A stretch of 64,000 bases of DNA from Tenacibaculum haliotis. GTDB lineage: Bacteria > Bacteroidota > Bacteroidia > Flavobacteriales > Flavobacteriaceae. Of this stretch, positions 8,967 to 18,164 are shown one piece after another. The stretch is from assembly GCF_025215075.1 (NCBI RefSeq), contig NZ_JAOBTH010000024.1, positions 62,001-126,000 on the forward strand. The letters are read 5' to 3'. The notes below the pieces were generated by a model. It was not told the DNA's origin, searched no databases, and saw only the letters and a list, made by a program, of their open reading frames with translations. Made by a program: the position numbers and the translations under genes. Positions within the stretch are counted from its first letter, which is position 1. Each line of letters starts with the position of its first letter.

Positions 8967-8970
8967 TTAG

Positions 8971-9963
8971 ATGAGCAAACTTATTGATAATTTTGGTAGA
9001 CAAATCAGCTATGTTCGACTGGCTGTAACCGATCGTTGTAACCTACGTTGCCAATATTGTATGCCCGCTCATGGTATTGATATTGTACCACGAAAAGAGC
9101 TATTAACTTATAAAGAAATGTACCGCCTTATTCGCGTACTTACCGAATTAGGGGTTAACAAAGTTCGTTTAACAGGTGGTGAGCCTTTTGCTCGTAAAGA
9201 TTTTATGTCGTTTTTAGACATGTTATCTTATAACGATTTGTTAGATGAAATTAATATTACTACAAACGGAGCATTAGTTGCTAATCACATAGAAACTTTA
9301 GAAAAGTTAGAGAAAATAAAAAATATCAATTTAAGTATTGATAGTTTAGACACTCATAAATTCGCGAAAATTACACGTCGCGATGTATTTCCAGAAGTAT
9401 ATAAAACTTTCGAGTTATTAGAAAACAGCTCTTTAAACTTAAAGTTAAATGTAGTGGTGCAATCTGGTTTTAATACAGATGAAATAAACGATTTTGTGGC
9501 CTTAACAAAAGATAAAAACATTGCAGTTCGTTTTATTGAAGAAATGCCGTTTAACGGAAAAGGACAGCGTGATATTAAAGAAAACTGGAATTATAATAAA
9601 ATTATAGCAGAAATAAAATCTAAATATAACGTAGAAAATATAATTTCAGAAAAATCATCTACTTCACGTAATTTTTCAATAGAAAACCATCAAGGAACCG
9701 TAGGGATCATTCCTGCTTTTACACGTACTATTTGTAACGATTGTAATCGAATAAGAATTACATCAACCGGTACTTTTAAAAATTGTTTGTTTGATGATGG
9801 TGTTTTTAACTTGCGCGATTTTATTCGTAACGGTGCAAGCAATGACGATTTAAAAGAACTTTTTTTATCTCTGATAAAAGAAAAGCCCGAAAATGGATTT
9901 ATAGCAGAAGCAAATCGAAAAAAAGGAAGTGTTTCCGAAAGTATGAGTACAATTGGTGGTTAA
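8971..9963 (+). CDS. moaA: GTP 3',8-cyclase MoaA
   Basis: A radical-SAM enzyme that, with MoaC, converts GTP to cyclic pyranopterin monophosphate, the first step of molybdenum-cofactor synthesis. The 330 residues contain the N-terminal radical-SAM cluster motif CNLRCQYC (about 22-29), the SAM-binding TGGEPF (about 69-74), the C-terminal GTP-binding cluster cysteines (CNDCNRIRI...KNC, about 256-273) and the characteristic terminal Gly-Gly. It is first gene of a Moco cluster moaA-moeA-moaC-mobA. Length and motifs are normal. Confidence 0.97.
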   Translation: MSKLIDNFGRQISYVRLAVTDRCNLRCQYCMPAHGIDIVPRKELLTYKEMYRLIRVLTELGVNKVRLTGGEPFARKDFMSFLDMLSYNDLLDEINITTNGALVANHIETLEKLEKIKNINLSIDSLDTHKFAKITRRDVFPEVYKTFELLENSSLNLKLNVVVQSGFNTDEINDFVALTKDKNIAVRFIEEMPFNGKGQRDIKENWNYNKIIAEIKSKYNVENIISEKSSTSRNFSIENHQGTVGIIPAFTRTICNDCNRIRITSTGTFKNCLFDDGVFNLRDFIRNGASNDDLKELFLSLIKEKPENGFIAEANRKKGSVSESMSTIGG

Positions 9964-9980
9964 TTTTAATGTAATAATAC

Positions 9981-10010
9981 GTCATTCTGAACTTGTTTCA
10001 GAATCACATC
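9981..10010 (+). repeat. Family A palindromic repeat, copy 1
   Basis: GTCATTCTGAACTTGTTTCA followed by GAATCACATC; the core pairs TTCTGAA with TTTCAGAA. Related copies occur at 26784-26813, 26838-26862 and 45697-45733. It sits just before the moeA start codon, so it must be transcribed in the moeA leader or intergenic mRNA. Confidence 0.75.
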
Positions 10011-10016
10011 AAGAAT

Positions 10017-11207
10017 ATGATTTCAGTAAAAGAAGCAAAAAATATAATATTACAAAATACAGTAGATTTTGGAATCGAGGAAATTCCGTTTATAAAATCT
10101 GTTGGTAGAGTTTTAAAAGAAGATATTATTGCTGATAGAGATTTTCCTCCTTTCAACCGTGTTGCTATGGACGGAATTGCAATCAATTATTCTTATTTTA
10201 AAAATAAGCAACGTAACTTTAAAATTGAAGGTATTCAGCCTGCAGGGAGCAGGCAATTATCTATGCAAAACTCGGCAAACTGTATAGAAGTAATGACTGG
10301 CGCTGTATTACCTAATAACTGTGATACCGTAATTCGTTATGAAGATGTTGTTATAAAAAACGGAATTGCAACAGTTACTGTTGATGTTATAAATGAACAT
10401 CAAAATATCCATCCAAAGGGAAAAGACAAAGTACAAGGAATTGTTTTAATTAACAAAAACACTATTATTTCTCCTGCTGAAATCGGAGTGATTGCTACTG
10501 TGGGTAAATCGACTATTACTGTAGCCAAACAACCGAAAGTAATGATTATTTCTACTGGCGATGAATTGGTTGATGTACATGAAATTCCTTTAGATTATCA
10601 AATAAGAAGGTCTAATGTATATACGTTGGTTTCGTTATTAAATGAACTGAACATTCCTTCTAAAACAGCACATATTACTGATAATAAAACTATTTTAAAA
10701 GAGAAGATTGCTTGTTACCTAAAAGAATATGATGTGCTTTTATTTAGCGGAGCGGTAAGTAAAGGTAAATTTGATTTTTTACCCGAAGTATTAACCGATT
10801 TAGGTGTAAACAAGTTGTTTCATAAAGTTGCACAAAGACCCGGAAAACCTTTTTGGATGGGACAGACTGATAATTGTAAAGTATTTGCTTTTCCCGGAAA
10901 TCCTGTTTCTACCTTTGTAAATTGTTTAGTATATTTTTATCCGTGGTATTATAAATCGGTAAACTTAAAACAACCTGAAGAAACGGCAATTTTAGCTAAC
11001 GATATTGTATTTAAACCTAATTTAACGTACTTTTTACAAGTAAAATTAAGTTATCGTTTTGGACATTTAATTGCAACTCCTATAAAAGGAAATGGTTCTG
11101 GAGATTTAGCTAGTTTGGTAGCAGCTGACGGGTTTATAGAAATATCAAAAACAGAACAAATTGAATTTAAATCAGGAACCGTTTTTCCTGTAATTAGGTA
11201 TAAATAA
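10017..11207 (+). CDS. moeA: Molybdopterin molybdenumtransferase MoeA
   Basis: MoeA inserts molybdate into adenylated molybdopterin in the last common step of Moco synthesis. I use the ATG at 10017 (MISVKEAKNI, 396 residues) rather than upstream codons, because those lie inside a palindromic repeat. Visible are the N-terminal FNRVAMDGIAINY, a middle domain with TGAVLP, the MoCF-like domain (about 175-330) with MIISTGDELVD, LLFSGAVSKGKFDF and FPGNPVS, and a C-terminal beta domain. It follows moaA in the same direction. Normal for the family. Confidence 0.95.
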   Translation: MISVKEAKNIILQNTVDFGIEEIPFIKSVGRVLKEDIIADRDFPPFNRVAMDGIAINYSYFKNKQRNFKIEGIQPAGSRQLSMQNSANCIEVMTGAVLPNNCDTVIRYEDVVIKNGIATVTVDVINEHQNIHPKGKDKVQGIVLINKNTIISPAEIGVIATVGKSTITVAKQPKVMIISTGDELVDVHEIPLDYQIRRSNVYTLVSLLNELNIPSKTAHITDNKTILKEKIACYLKEYDVLLFSGAVSKGKFDFLPEVLTDLGVNKLFHKVAQRPGKPFWMGQTDNCKVFAFPGNPVSTFVNCLVYFYPWYYKSVNLKQPEETAILANDIVFKPNLTYFLQVKLSYRFGHLIATPIKGNGSGDLASLVAADGFIEISKTEQIEFKSGTVFPVIRYK

Positions 11208-11211
11208 TGCC

Positions 11212-11266
11212 TTCTCGATACTAATTTGATTTTTCCTGTCGGACATCAAATTCACTCGAAGTGACA
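11212..11266 (-). repeat. Family B repeat, copy 1 (inverted with copy 2)
   Basis: On the minus strand this reads TGTCACTTCGAGTGAATTT...GTATCGAGAAG. It matches the unit TGTCAGTTCGAGTGATTTT-spacer-GTATCGAGAAC found also at 11331-11386, 47389-47440 and 47463-47504. Copies 1 and 2 face each other as an inverted pair. Confidence 0.7.
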
Positions 11267-11330
11267 AATTGTTTATAAATATCATGTTGATTTTTACTAA
11301 AAATAGTTATTTTAAAAACAGCATCTAACT

Positions 11331-11386
11331 TGTCAGTTCGAGTAATTTTATTGAAATGACAATGGAAATAAAAATGTATCGAGAAC
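11331..11386 (+). repeat. Family B repeat, copy 2
   Basis: Reads TGTCAGTTCGAGTAATTTT...GTATCGAGAAC in the direction opposite to copy 1. With copy 1 it fills the 223-base gap between moeA and moaC, which otherwise holds nothing recognisable. Confidence 0.7.
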
Positions 11387-11430
11387 AACTGTTACTTTTA
11401 ACAACCTATTCTAATATTTAGAAACTAAAA

Positions 11431-11907
11431 ATGAATAAATTCACCCATATAAACGAGCAGAATCAACCTAAAATGGTGAATGTTTCTGATAAGAAAATTA
11501 CCAAACGAACTGCAATTGCAAAAGCTACGATGTTTTTAGGATCAGAAATTATTTCTCATTTTAAAAAGGATGATTTAATTACTAAAAAAGGACCCGTTTT
11601 TCAAACGGCTATTATAGCAGGTATTCAGGCAGTAAAAAAAACATCCGATATTATTCCGATGTGTCATCCGTTATTAATTAACGGAGTAGATATTGATATA
11701 AATATTATCGACAATGAACAATTAGAGGTTTTTTGTAAAGTAACTATTGAAGGAAAAACAGGTGTTGAAATGGAAGCTTTAACAGGCGCATCAGCAACTT
11801 GCTTAACAATTTATGATATGTGTAAAGCTATCAATCAAGAAATGGTGATTAAAGAGGTTAAATTAGTTGAAAAAACTGGCGGTAAATCGGATATTAAAAA
11901 TGGATAA
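11431..11907 (+). CDS. moaC: Cyclic pyranopterin monophosphate synthase MoaC
   Basis: MoaC rearranges the MoaA product to cyclic pyranopterin monophosphate. The 158-residue sequence has the usual start (MVNVSDKKITKRTAIAKA), the active-site segment MCHPLLINGVDID (about 75-87), the VEMEALTGAS segment and the YDMCKAI helix followed by EKTGGKSD near the C-terminus. It overlaps the next gene by eight bases (ATGGATAA), implying coupled translation. MoaC is the standard partner of MoaA, encoded 1.5 kb upstream. Confidence 0.96.
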   Translation: MNKFTHINEQNQPKMVNVSDKKITKRTAIAKATMFLGSEIISHFKKDDLITKKGPVFQTAIIAGIQAVKKTSDIIPMCHPLLINGVDIDINIIDNEQLEVFCKVTIEGKTGVEMEALTGASATCLTIYDMCKAINQEMVIKEVKLVEKTGGKSDIKNG

Positions 11908-13015
11908 AAAACATCAAAAACACGCAAATATCACCAAAAAATTCAATGATAATTTTGCAAGCAATGAAGTTGCTATTTTAGGAACTAAATGTGGTGTTAT
12001 TGCAGAGTTAGTAAACAAGGTTTCAACTAAATTATCAAACTATAACTTAGCGTATTTTGATGCTTCTCATGCAAAAAATCTTGATGAAAATATAGTAACC
12101 GAATACACCTTTCATCATAAAGGTAATTTACAAGTAAACACAACCTCAATAGTTAATAAGTTTGAACAACGTTTACAGTTTATTAATCATGATTTTGTGT
12201 TTATAAACGGAAATCATTATCAAGGTGCCAAACAAATTTTAATTTTAGATGATGAAAAAGAAGCATCTATAAAAAAACGTTTAGATCAAATTACTAACAT
12301 CCAATTTATTGTAAAACTAAATCCGGATACCGAAATTTTTGACTGTTTAGTTGAAAAATTTCCACTGATAGAAAATACAACTTGTTATTTGATTCAAGAT
12401 GTTGATAAAATTACAAATCACATTGAAAATTTAATAAAAGAAAATATTGCACCTGTTAAAGGACTGGTATTAACTGGCGGAAAAAGCACCCGAATGGGAA
12501 CAGATAAATCTGAATTAGATTATTATGGAAAACCTCAAAAAGAATACGCAAAAGAACTCTTAGAAAACAATGCTTTAGAAACCTTTTATTCCATACAGTT
12601 ACCTTCTAAAAAATCAACTGAAATTCACGATACATTTTTAAACCTAGGTCCTTTTGGCGGAATTTGTTCTGCCTTTCAAAAAGATCCTAATTCAGCTTGG
12701 TTAGTAGTTGCTACAGACCTTCCTTTTGTAAATGATGACTTAATTCAGTTGTTATTACAAAAACGAAATCCGAGTAAAATAGCAACAGCTATTAAAGGAA
12801 AAAGCAAAGAATTTCCTGAGCCTTTAATTACCATTTACGAACCAAAGGCGTATACTAAATTGCTACAATATTTAGCACAAGGATACTCGTGTCCGCGTAA
12901 AATGCTAATTAATTCTGATGTTGAAATTATTGAAATTGATGACAATTTAATTAGAAATATCAATACGCCAGAAGAATTTAAAATCGCTAAAAAAGAGATT
13001 CATAAACATGAATAA
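11900..13015 (+). CDS. MobA-type guanylyltransferase fused to an N-terminal degenerate P-loop domain
   Basis: The C-terminal half (about residues 185-371) is a nucleotidyltransferase of the MobA family: LVLTGGKSTRMGTDKSEL is the signature loop, followed by LGPFGGICSAF and TDLPFVNDD (metal-binding Asp). It would attach GMP to molybdopterin. The N-terminal ~180 residues start MDKKHQKHANITKKF and contain ILGTKCGVIAELVNKV where a MobB-like P-loop would be, but the Lys-Ser/Thr of Walker A is missing. I read it as a decayed MobB-like or unrelated accessory domain (inference). The start at 11900 overlaps the moaC stop; an upstream start at 11867 is less likely. It overlaps the following membrane-protein gene by eight bases. 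Confidence 0.85.
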   Translation: MDKKHQKHANITKKFNDNFASNEVAILGTKCGVIAELVNKVSTKLSNYNLAYFDASHAKNLDENIVTEYTFHHKGNLQVNTTSIVNKFEQRLQFINHDFVFINGNHYQGAKQILILDDEKEASIKKRLDQITNIQFIVKLNPDTEIFDCLVEKFPLIENTTCYLIQDVDKITNHIENLIKENIAPVKGLVLTGGKSTRMGTDKSELDYYGKPQKEYAKELLENNALETFYSIQLPSKKSTEIHDTFLNLGPFGGICSAFQKDPNSAWLVVATDLPFVNDDLIQLLLQKRNPSKIATAIKGKSKEFPEPLITIYEPKAYTKLLQYLAQGYSCPRKMLINSDVEIIEIDDNLIRNINTPEEFKIAKKEIHKHE

Positions 13016-13478
13016 ACTCATAATAATAAAAGGTGGCCAAAAACATTTCATTTTTAGGATTATAGCGGCTATTCTTTATGCTTTTGCTCTTTATATTTTA
13101 GCGCAATTTTTCATCAATACATCAATATCAACTGTCGAAAATTACACAATCTCTTTTTTGCATGTTCTAAAATTCGAAGTATATCTTATAACGCTTGCGT
13201 TATTGGCTTCAGTTGTAAGTAATCATCATTTTAACCTTAAAGACAAAACATATCGTAAATATTATTCTGTTGGCCCTTTAGGTTATGGAAAATGGCAAAA
13301 TATAAGCAGACTTACTTACGCATCAATTTATTTAAATAACAACGATATTTACGAAGTAATTATTTGGGATGAAAACAATGATCGTTTTAAAATTTCATTT
13401 CATAAATTAGAAAAAGATGCTGTAGAAACAGCAAAATATGTAGCCGATAAATTAAGTATTGATTATTATACAAAATAA
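13008..13478 (+). CDS. Small two-helix membrane protein of the Moco cluster, unknown function
   Basis: A 156-residue protein I do not recognise. It has two hydrophobic segments (about residues 18-38 and 54-68), then a soluble C-terminal part (about 70-156) predicted mainly beta with a final helix, reminiscent of small PH-like membrane proteins. Its ATG overlaps the mobA-fusion stop (ATGAATAA), so it is translationally coupled to Moco synthesis genes. No catalytic motif is visible. A role in Moco is suggested only by position. Confidence 0.75.
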   Translation: MNKLIIIKGGQKHFIFRIIAAILYAFALYILAQFFINTSISTVENYTISFLHVLKFEVYLITLALLASVVSNHHFNLKDKTYRKYYSVGPLGYGKWQNISRLTYASIYLNNNDIYEVIIWDENNDRFKISFHKLEKDAVETAKYVADKLSIDYYTK

Positions 13479-13663
13479 GATGTGAGCAATTACAAAAATA
13501 AGTTAACAAGCTGTTTTTAAGTACTCTGTTTATAAATAATGTAATTCTATATCTTTTAAATAGAAAATAAGTAACATTATTTCGTTTTACTAATTTTGAT
13601 GAAATATTTATATTTTTTTATCAATAACTATTAGTAATTTTACAACTCCTATTTTATATATAA

Positions 13664-14101
13664 ATGAAAATAACAATTGGTCGAGTAGATAAGGCTGATT
13701 TTCCAGAATTATCGCTCTCAGAAATCGATTTAAAGATTGATTCAGGTGCATACACCTCTTCAATTCATTGTGCAAATATTGAGGAAATAAATGTAGGTGG
13801 TGAAAATTTGATTAAATTTACGTTATTAGATCCTGAACATTCTTTGTACAATAACAAAGAATTTAAAACAAAAAAATACACCTCTAAAGCTGTAAAAAGT
13901 TCGAATGGAATTTCTGAAATGCGTTTTTTAATTGAAACTGAAATATTTATTTTCGATACATTATTCCCAATTCACCTAACTTTAACAGAAAGAAAGGATA
14001 TGAAATTTCCGATATTATTAGGTAGAAAGTTTCTGAATAATAAATTTATTATAGACACAGCAAAAAAGAATTTATCTCACAAATTAAAACATAAAGAATA
14101 A
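13664..14101 (+). CDS. RimB-like retropepsin-type zinc protease family protein
   Basis: A 145-residue protein of the Zn_protease family (RimK-associated, PF05618). The aspartyl-protease-like motif [13 protein letters not shown] (about residues 24-36) is clear, and PILLGRKFL near residue 125 is the typical second motif. Such proteins accompany RimK; in Pseudomonas RimB modulates RimK, and cleavage of poly-glutamate tails has been proposed. Its stop overlaps the rimK start as TAATG. A TAATTTTG promoter-like element lies at 13591-13598. Confidence 0.88.
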   Translation: MKITIGRVDKADFPELSLSEIDLKIDSGAYTSSIHCANIEEINVGGENLIKFTLLDPEHSLYNNKEFKTKKYTSKAVKSSNGISEMRFLIETEIFIFDTLFPIHLTLTERKDMKFPILLGRKFLNNKFIIDTAKKNLSHKLKHKE

Positions 14102-14976
14102 TGAAAATTGTAATTTTATCTAGAAACCCAAAACTATACTCTACAAGTAGATTAGTTGAAGCCGCTGAAAAAAGAGGGCATGAAGTTTTGGTCGTAGATC
14201 ACTTAAAATGCAATATTGAAATTGAGAAAAAATCTCCAAAAATATTTTATAAAGGAGAGTATTTAGACGATATCGATGCGATAATACCAAGAATTGGTGC
14301 TTCTGTAACTTTTTATGGTACAGCTGTTATTCGTCAATTTGAAATGATGAAAATTTTTACTGCTGTTTCGTCAATTGGTTTGGTAAGATCTAGAGATAAA
14401 TTAAGTAGTTTACAAATTTTAGCAAGAGCTGGTGTTGGTTTACCAAAAACAGTTTTCACTAATTACACAAAAGATGTAGAACATGTAGTAGAATCTGTAG
14501 GTGGTGCTCCTTTAGTATTAAAATTATTAGAAGGAACTCAAGGTTTAGGGGTAGTTTTAGCGGAAACTAAAAACGCAGCAACATCTGTATTAGAAGCTTT
14601 TAACGGCTTAGGTGCAAGAGTAATTGCACAAGAGTTTATTAAAGAAGCTGGTGGGGCAGATATTAGAGCATTTGTTGTAGATGGTAAAATAATTGGTGCC
14701 ATGAAACGTCAAGGAAAAGAAGGTGAATTCCGTTCTAATTTACATAGAGGTGGAAATGCATCTATCATAGAATTAACAGATGAAGAAGAAAAAACAGCTT
14801 TAAAAGCAACAAAAGCGTTAGGTTTAGGTGTTGCTGGTGTAGATATGCTACAATCATCTAAAGGACCTTTGGTTTTAGAAGTAAATTCATCTCCAGGTTT
14901 AGAAGGGATTGAAACTGCAACAGGAAGAGATATTGCCAAAGAAATTATACGTTATTTAGAATTAAATGTTGAATAA
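14101..14976 (+). CDS. rimK: ATP-grasp S6 glutamate ligase RimK
   Basis: RimK adds glutamates to the C-terminus of ribosomal protein S6 (and can make poly-glutamate) using ATP. The 291-residue ATP-grasp protein shows the N-terminal [15 protein letters not shown], the ATP-binding [15 protein letters not shown] (about 140-154), the [12 protein letters not shown] segment and the metal-binding [13 protein letters not shown] (about 260-272). It sits between an overlapping RimB-like gene and an overlapping AstE/AspA-like gene, making a tight three-gene unit. Confidence 0.95.
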   Translation: MKIVILSRNPKLYSTSRLVEAAEKRGHEVLVVDHLKCNIEIEKKSPKIFYKGEYLDDIDAIIPRIGASVTFYGTAVIRQFEMMKIFTAVSSIGLVRSRDKLSSLQILARAGVGLPKTVFTNYTKDVEHVVESVGGAPLVLKLLEGTQGLGVVLAETKNAATSVLEAFNGLGARVIAQEFIKEAGGADIRAFVVDGKIIGAMKRQGKEGEFRSNLHRGGNASIIELTDEEEKTALKATKALGLGVAGVDMLQSSKGPLVLEVNSSPGLEGIETATGRDIAKEIIRYLELNVE

Positions 14977-15940
14977 ACCTTTTGTTCTTTTAGGAAAAGA
15001 AATTCCTGAAGGGCAACGTACTGTTTTAGATTTAAAAATCGCCAAATTACATACACGAACCACTGTAAACGTTCCTATAATTATAGAACGTTCTCACAAA
15101 CCTGGTCCTGTAGTTTTATTACTTGCAGGTATTCATGGAGATGAGACCAACGGTGTCGGAATAATTAGAGAAGTTATCAGTTTAGGAATTAACAAACCTA
15201 AAAACGGAACCGTTATTTGTATTCCTGTTTTTAATATTTTTGGCTATTTAATTCAAACAAGAGAATTTCCTGACGGAAGAGATCTAAACAGAATGTTTCC
15301 TGGAACTGTAAACGGTTCTTTAGCGAGTCAGTTTGCGTATCAATTCTCGAAAGAAATTGCGCCTTTTGTAGATTATGTAATAGATTTTCATACTGGTGGT
15401 GGCGAACGTGATAACATTGCGCAAATAAGATGTAGCAAGGGTGATGAAAAGGCCTTAGAATTGGCGAAAGTTTTTAATCCGCCAATGATTGTTTTTTCTA
15501 ACAACATAAAAAAATCTTTAAGAGATACATTACACAAAATGGGTAAAACTGTTTTGCTTTTTGAAGGTGGAAAATCAAAAGATTTAAACCCCACTATTAT
15601 TAACGAAGGTGTAAACGGAACCAAAAACATATTGATTCATTTGGGTATGATTAAAGATGAAATTACCGTTAGGGCTACTCCCGTTTTTGTACATAAAGCA
15701 AAATGGTTACGCGCTTCAGATTCTGGTATGTTTAAAGTAATCGCGAAAAACGGAACTTTTGTGAAAAAGAAAGAAGTTTTAGGTATTATTCAAGATCCTT
15801 TTGGTGAATTTAAAAAGGTGGTTTATGCGCCATTTAACGGGCATATTTTTTGCATCAATAAAACACCTATCGTAAATAAAGGAGACGCTTTGTTTCATTT
15901 GAGCATAGAAGAATCTGTTATCTCTAACGACAACTTTTAA
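14966..15940 (+). CDS. Succinylglutamate desuccinylase/aspartoacylase family zinc hydrolase
   Basis: A 324-residue M14-like zinc hydrolase. The zinc ligands are seen in [10 protein letters not shown] (His and Glu, about residues 54-57) and VIDFHTGGG (third His, about 140). The C-terminal 90 residues form the beta-barrel domain typical of the family. The start [16 protein letters not shown] overlaps the rimK stop by 11 bases. The family cleaves N-acyl amino acids; coupling to rimK suggests a substrate related to glutamate modification (inference). The gene converges on corA across an inverted repeat. Confidence 0.9.
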   Translation: MLNKPFVLLGKEIPEGQRTVLDLKIAKLHTRTTVNVPIIIERSHKPGPVVLLLAGIHGDETNGVGIIREVISLGINKPKNGTVICIPVFNIFGYLIQTREFPDGRDLNRMFPGTVNGSLASQFAYQFSKEIAPFVDYVIDFHTGGGERDNIAQIRCSKGDEKALELAKVFNPPMIVFSNNIKKSLRDTLHKMGKTVLLFEGGKSKDLNPTIINEGVNGTKNILIHLGMIKDEITVRATPVFVHKAKWLRASDSGMFKVIAKNGTFVKKKEVLGIIQDPFGEFKKVVYAPFNGHIFCINKTPIVNKGDALFHLSIEESVISNDNF

Positions 15941-15953
15941 AACTTACAATTAA

Positions 15954-16003
15954 TACTTCCTATCATATTATAAATTATAGAAGTATATAATATGATAGAA
16001 GTA
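15954..16003. terminator. Inverted repeat between converging AstE-like gene and corA
   Basis: Arms of 17-18 bases (TACTTCCTATCATATTAT / ATAATATGATAGAAGTA, one bulged C) around a 15-base loop. T-runs are short, but it lies exactly between two converging genes and probably terminates both. Confidence 0.6.
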
Positions 16004-16006
16004 ATA

Positions 16007-17062
16007 TTAAAACCATTTTTTTCTTTTAAAGAAATACAACAATCCGAAGAAAAGAAAAATCATAAAACCCCACAAAATATAATATCCATTTGCATAGTGT
16101 AATTCAGGAATATTATCAAAATTCATCCCGTAAATACCTGCAATAAAAGTTAAGGGTATAAATATGGTAGAAATTACAGTTAATACTTTCATTACCTCGT
16201 TCATTCTATTACTAACACTTGTCATATACATATCCATCAACCCCCACAACATATCTCTATATATTTCTATGGTTTCAATAACCTGAATTGTGTGGTCATA
16301 TAAGTCTCTAAAATAATTTAGCGTTTTAGATTTTACTAGTTTACTTTCGGCTTTTTCAAGTTTACTAACGATCTCTCTTAAGGGAAAAATCGAACGTCTT
16401 ATTTTTAAAGCTTCTCTTTTTAACGCCTGTATTTCTTTAACAGTATCGTTATTGGGATTTGTAAACAAAAGTTCTTCTAATTTTTCAACTTTCTCGCCCA
16501 TGGTTTCTATAATTAAAAAATAATTATCTACCACAGCATCCATTAAAGCATATAATAAATAATCAGAGCCATTACTTCTTATAATTCCTTTTGATGCTCT
16601 AATCCGCTCTCTAATACCATCAAAAACATCTTCTTCAGATTCCTGAAAAGAGAGTACATATTTATCTCCAAGTATAATGCTAATGTGTTCTACTTTTAAA
16701 TGTTGGTTTGCATCATAATACAACATCTTAAAAACCACAAAAATATAATCGTCATATTCATCTATTTTTGGTCTTTGATTAATGTTTACAATATCTTCTA
16801 ATATTAAAGGATGCAACTTATAGTGATTTCCTATTTTTTGAATAGCATCTACATTATTAAGTCCGTTTATATTTATCCAAGTAGTTGTCTCAGTTTCTTT
16901 ATAGCCAAAGCAGCTTTCAATTTTATTTATTTTCTTTTCCTCTAAAGAATCTTTTGTATAATCAAAGGCATTGATAAATAACTGAGTACTTTCTTTATCT
17001 CCTGTATAAGTGATTGTGCCAGGAGGAAGCCCTATTTTTTTCTTAAATTTAGATTTTTTCAT
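16007..17062 (-). CDS. corA: CorA family magnesium/cobalt channel
   Basis: CorA is the main constitutive Mg2+ channel of many bacteria. The predicted 351-residue protein (ATG at 17062, MKKSKFKKKIG; a GTG at 17083 would add seven residues) has a large cytoplasmic N-terminal funnel, a long stalk helix rich in Lys/Glu (about 200-275), and two C-terminal membrane helices. The signature YGMNF (GMN) follows the first helix. The C-terminus FKRKKWF is basic as usual. The VOC gene ends nine bases upstream of the alternative start, so the two are probably co-transcribed. Confidence 0.95.
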   Translation of the reverse strand: MKKSKFKKKIGLPPGTITYTGDKESTQLFINAFDYTKDSLEEKKINKIESCFGYKETETTTWININGLNNVDAIQKIGNHYKLHPLILEDIVNINQRPKIDEYDDYIFVVFKMLYYDANQHLKVEHISIILGDKYVLSFQESEEDVFDGIRERIRASKGIIRSNGSDYLLYALMDAVVDNYFLIIETMGEKVEKLEELLFTNPNNDTVKEIQALKREALKIRRSIFPLREIVSKLEKAESKLVKSKTLNYFRDLYDHTIQVIETIEIYRDMLWGLMDMYMTSVSNRMNEVMKVLTVISTIFIPLTFIAGIYGMNFDNIPELHYANGYYILWGFMIFLFFGLLYFFKRKKWF

Positions 17063-17091
17063 TTTAGATAAATTAAATAACACTTGCTCTT

Positions 17092-17505
17092 TTACATCAT
17101 AAACATTTCATCTTCTTCTATAAAAGTCTTAAATTCTATTGTGTAACCATTAGGGTCTTTCACGAAAAAAGAAACGTGTTCGCCGTTTTTATCTTTTAAA
17201 AATATTTTTGTTATAATTGTTTCTGATGACCAATGATTAATTCTGTCATGCATTTTTTCCCATTCTTCAGCATCTAAAACAATTCCGAAATGAAAAGAAG
17301 GTAGCACATCTTTTTCAAAGGTATAATTAGGATAATCGAAATTAAATTTCTCTACTAAAACATATGTCAACTGGTTGTTAAATAAATTTATGTCTAACCA
17401 ATCGCTGGTTTCCCTACCACAATTTAAACCTAAATCTTCTGTATAAAATTTTTTAGTTTCCTTGATATTTATACAAGGAAGCGATAAATGGAAAATAGAT
17501 GCCAT
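17092..17505 (-). CDS. VOC (glyoxalase/bleomycin-resistance fold) protein
   Basis: A 137-residue single vicinal-oxygen-chelate domain: FHLSLPCINIKETKKFY at the start, LVEKFNF and FHFGIVLDAEEWEKM in the middle, and VSFFVKDPNGYTIEFK near the end. His4 and the Glu of IEFK are likely metal ligands. Substrate cannot be told from sequence; members range from lyases and dioxygenases to antibiotic-binding proteins. It lies upstream of corA in the same direction. Confidence 0.85.
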   Translation of the reverse strand: MASIFHLSLPCINIKETKKFYTEDLGLNCGRETSDWLDINLFNNQLTYVLVEKFNFDYPNYTFEKDVLPSFHFGIVLDAEEWEKMHDRINHWSSETIITKIFLKDKNGEHVSFFVKDPNGYTIEFKTFIEEDEMFMM

Positions 17506-17594
17506 ATTTTTAAGCTTTTTTTGATAATCTTTCTGTTATATAAATATACTATTTTAGCTATTTACTAATAGTAGACTTCTTTTGAAAATACAAA

Positions 17595-18101
17595 TTATTT
17601 TTGATTTTGTATCAACTCAATACTTTTATAAAGTATTACTGTATTTGGTATTGTTATTTTTCTATTTCCCTCTGGAATATATAATAATACATAAAAACCC
17701 GTAATGTTTTTAACTTCACCTGTTAAATCATATTCTTTATCTATAATTTTTATAGTATCTCCTATACGCATTGGATGGTAAAAAAACAAAATTACACTTG
17801 CTGTTAAGTTAGACAAGATAGACCATTGTGCAAAAAAACCAACACCTAATACTGCTAAAATAGAAGATGCTAAAACACCTATTTGCTTAAATTCTATTCC
17901 TAAAATTATAAGAACTAAAAAAAAGGAAAACACATAATAAATTAAGTAAAAAAGGTTAAGTATAATTTTTCTTCTATGTGGCTCTATAGCATTTTTAATT
18001 ACATAGCTTTTGGTTATTTTTTTAGTAAAAACAACTAAAACAGAAAGCACAATTAATAATATTAATAGTAAATTGTATTTATTCAATAAAAAATTACTCA
18101 T
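17595..18101 (-). CDS. Short MscS-type mechanosensitive channel
   Basis: A 168-residue membrane protein. Three hydrophobic segments (about 9-28, 45-68 and 70-105) are followed by HPMRIGDTIKI, the conserved start of the MscS beta domain, and EVKNITGFYVLL...ITIPNTVIL, its typical end. The protein stops there, so the large C-terminal alpha/beta cage of MscS (about 100 residues) is missing. It begins MSNFLLNKYN and is divergent from a universal stress gene. A minimal osmotic-release channel is the best reading. Confidence 0.8.
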   Translation of the reverse strand: MSNFLLNKYNLLLILLIVLSVLVVFTKKITKSYVIKNAIEPHRRKIILNLFYLIYYVFSFFLVLIILGIEFKQIGVLASSILAVLGVGFFAQWSILSNLTASVILFFYHPMRIGDTIKIIDKEYDLTGEVKNITGFYVLLYIPEGNRKITIPNTVILYKSIELIQNQK

Positions 18102-18164
18102 TATTGTTTTAATTGCAAAATTATGTTTTTATTATTTTTATAATTGATTTTATTTTGAAAAAAT

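Noticed and set aside
8884-8970. A molybdenum-cofactor riboswitch before moaA
   Set aside because: Only 87 bases lie before moaA, and the promoter is next to the ATG, leaving no room for a Moco-type aptamer leader.
9993-10016. Upstream start for moeA
   Set aside because: The extra codons fall within a family A palindromic repeat and have no similarity to MoeA.
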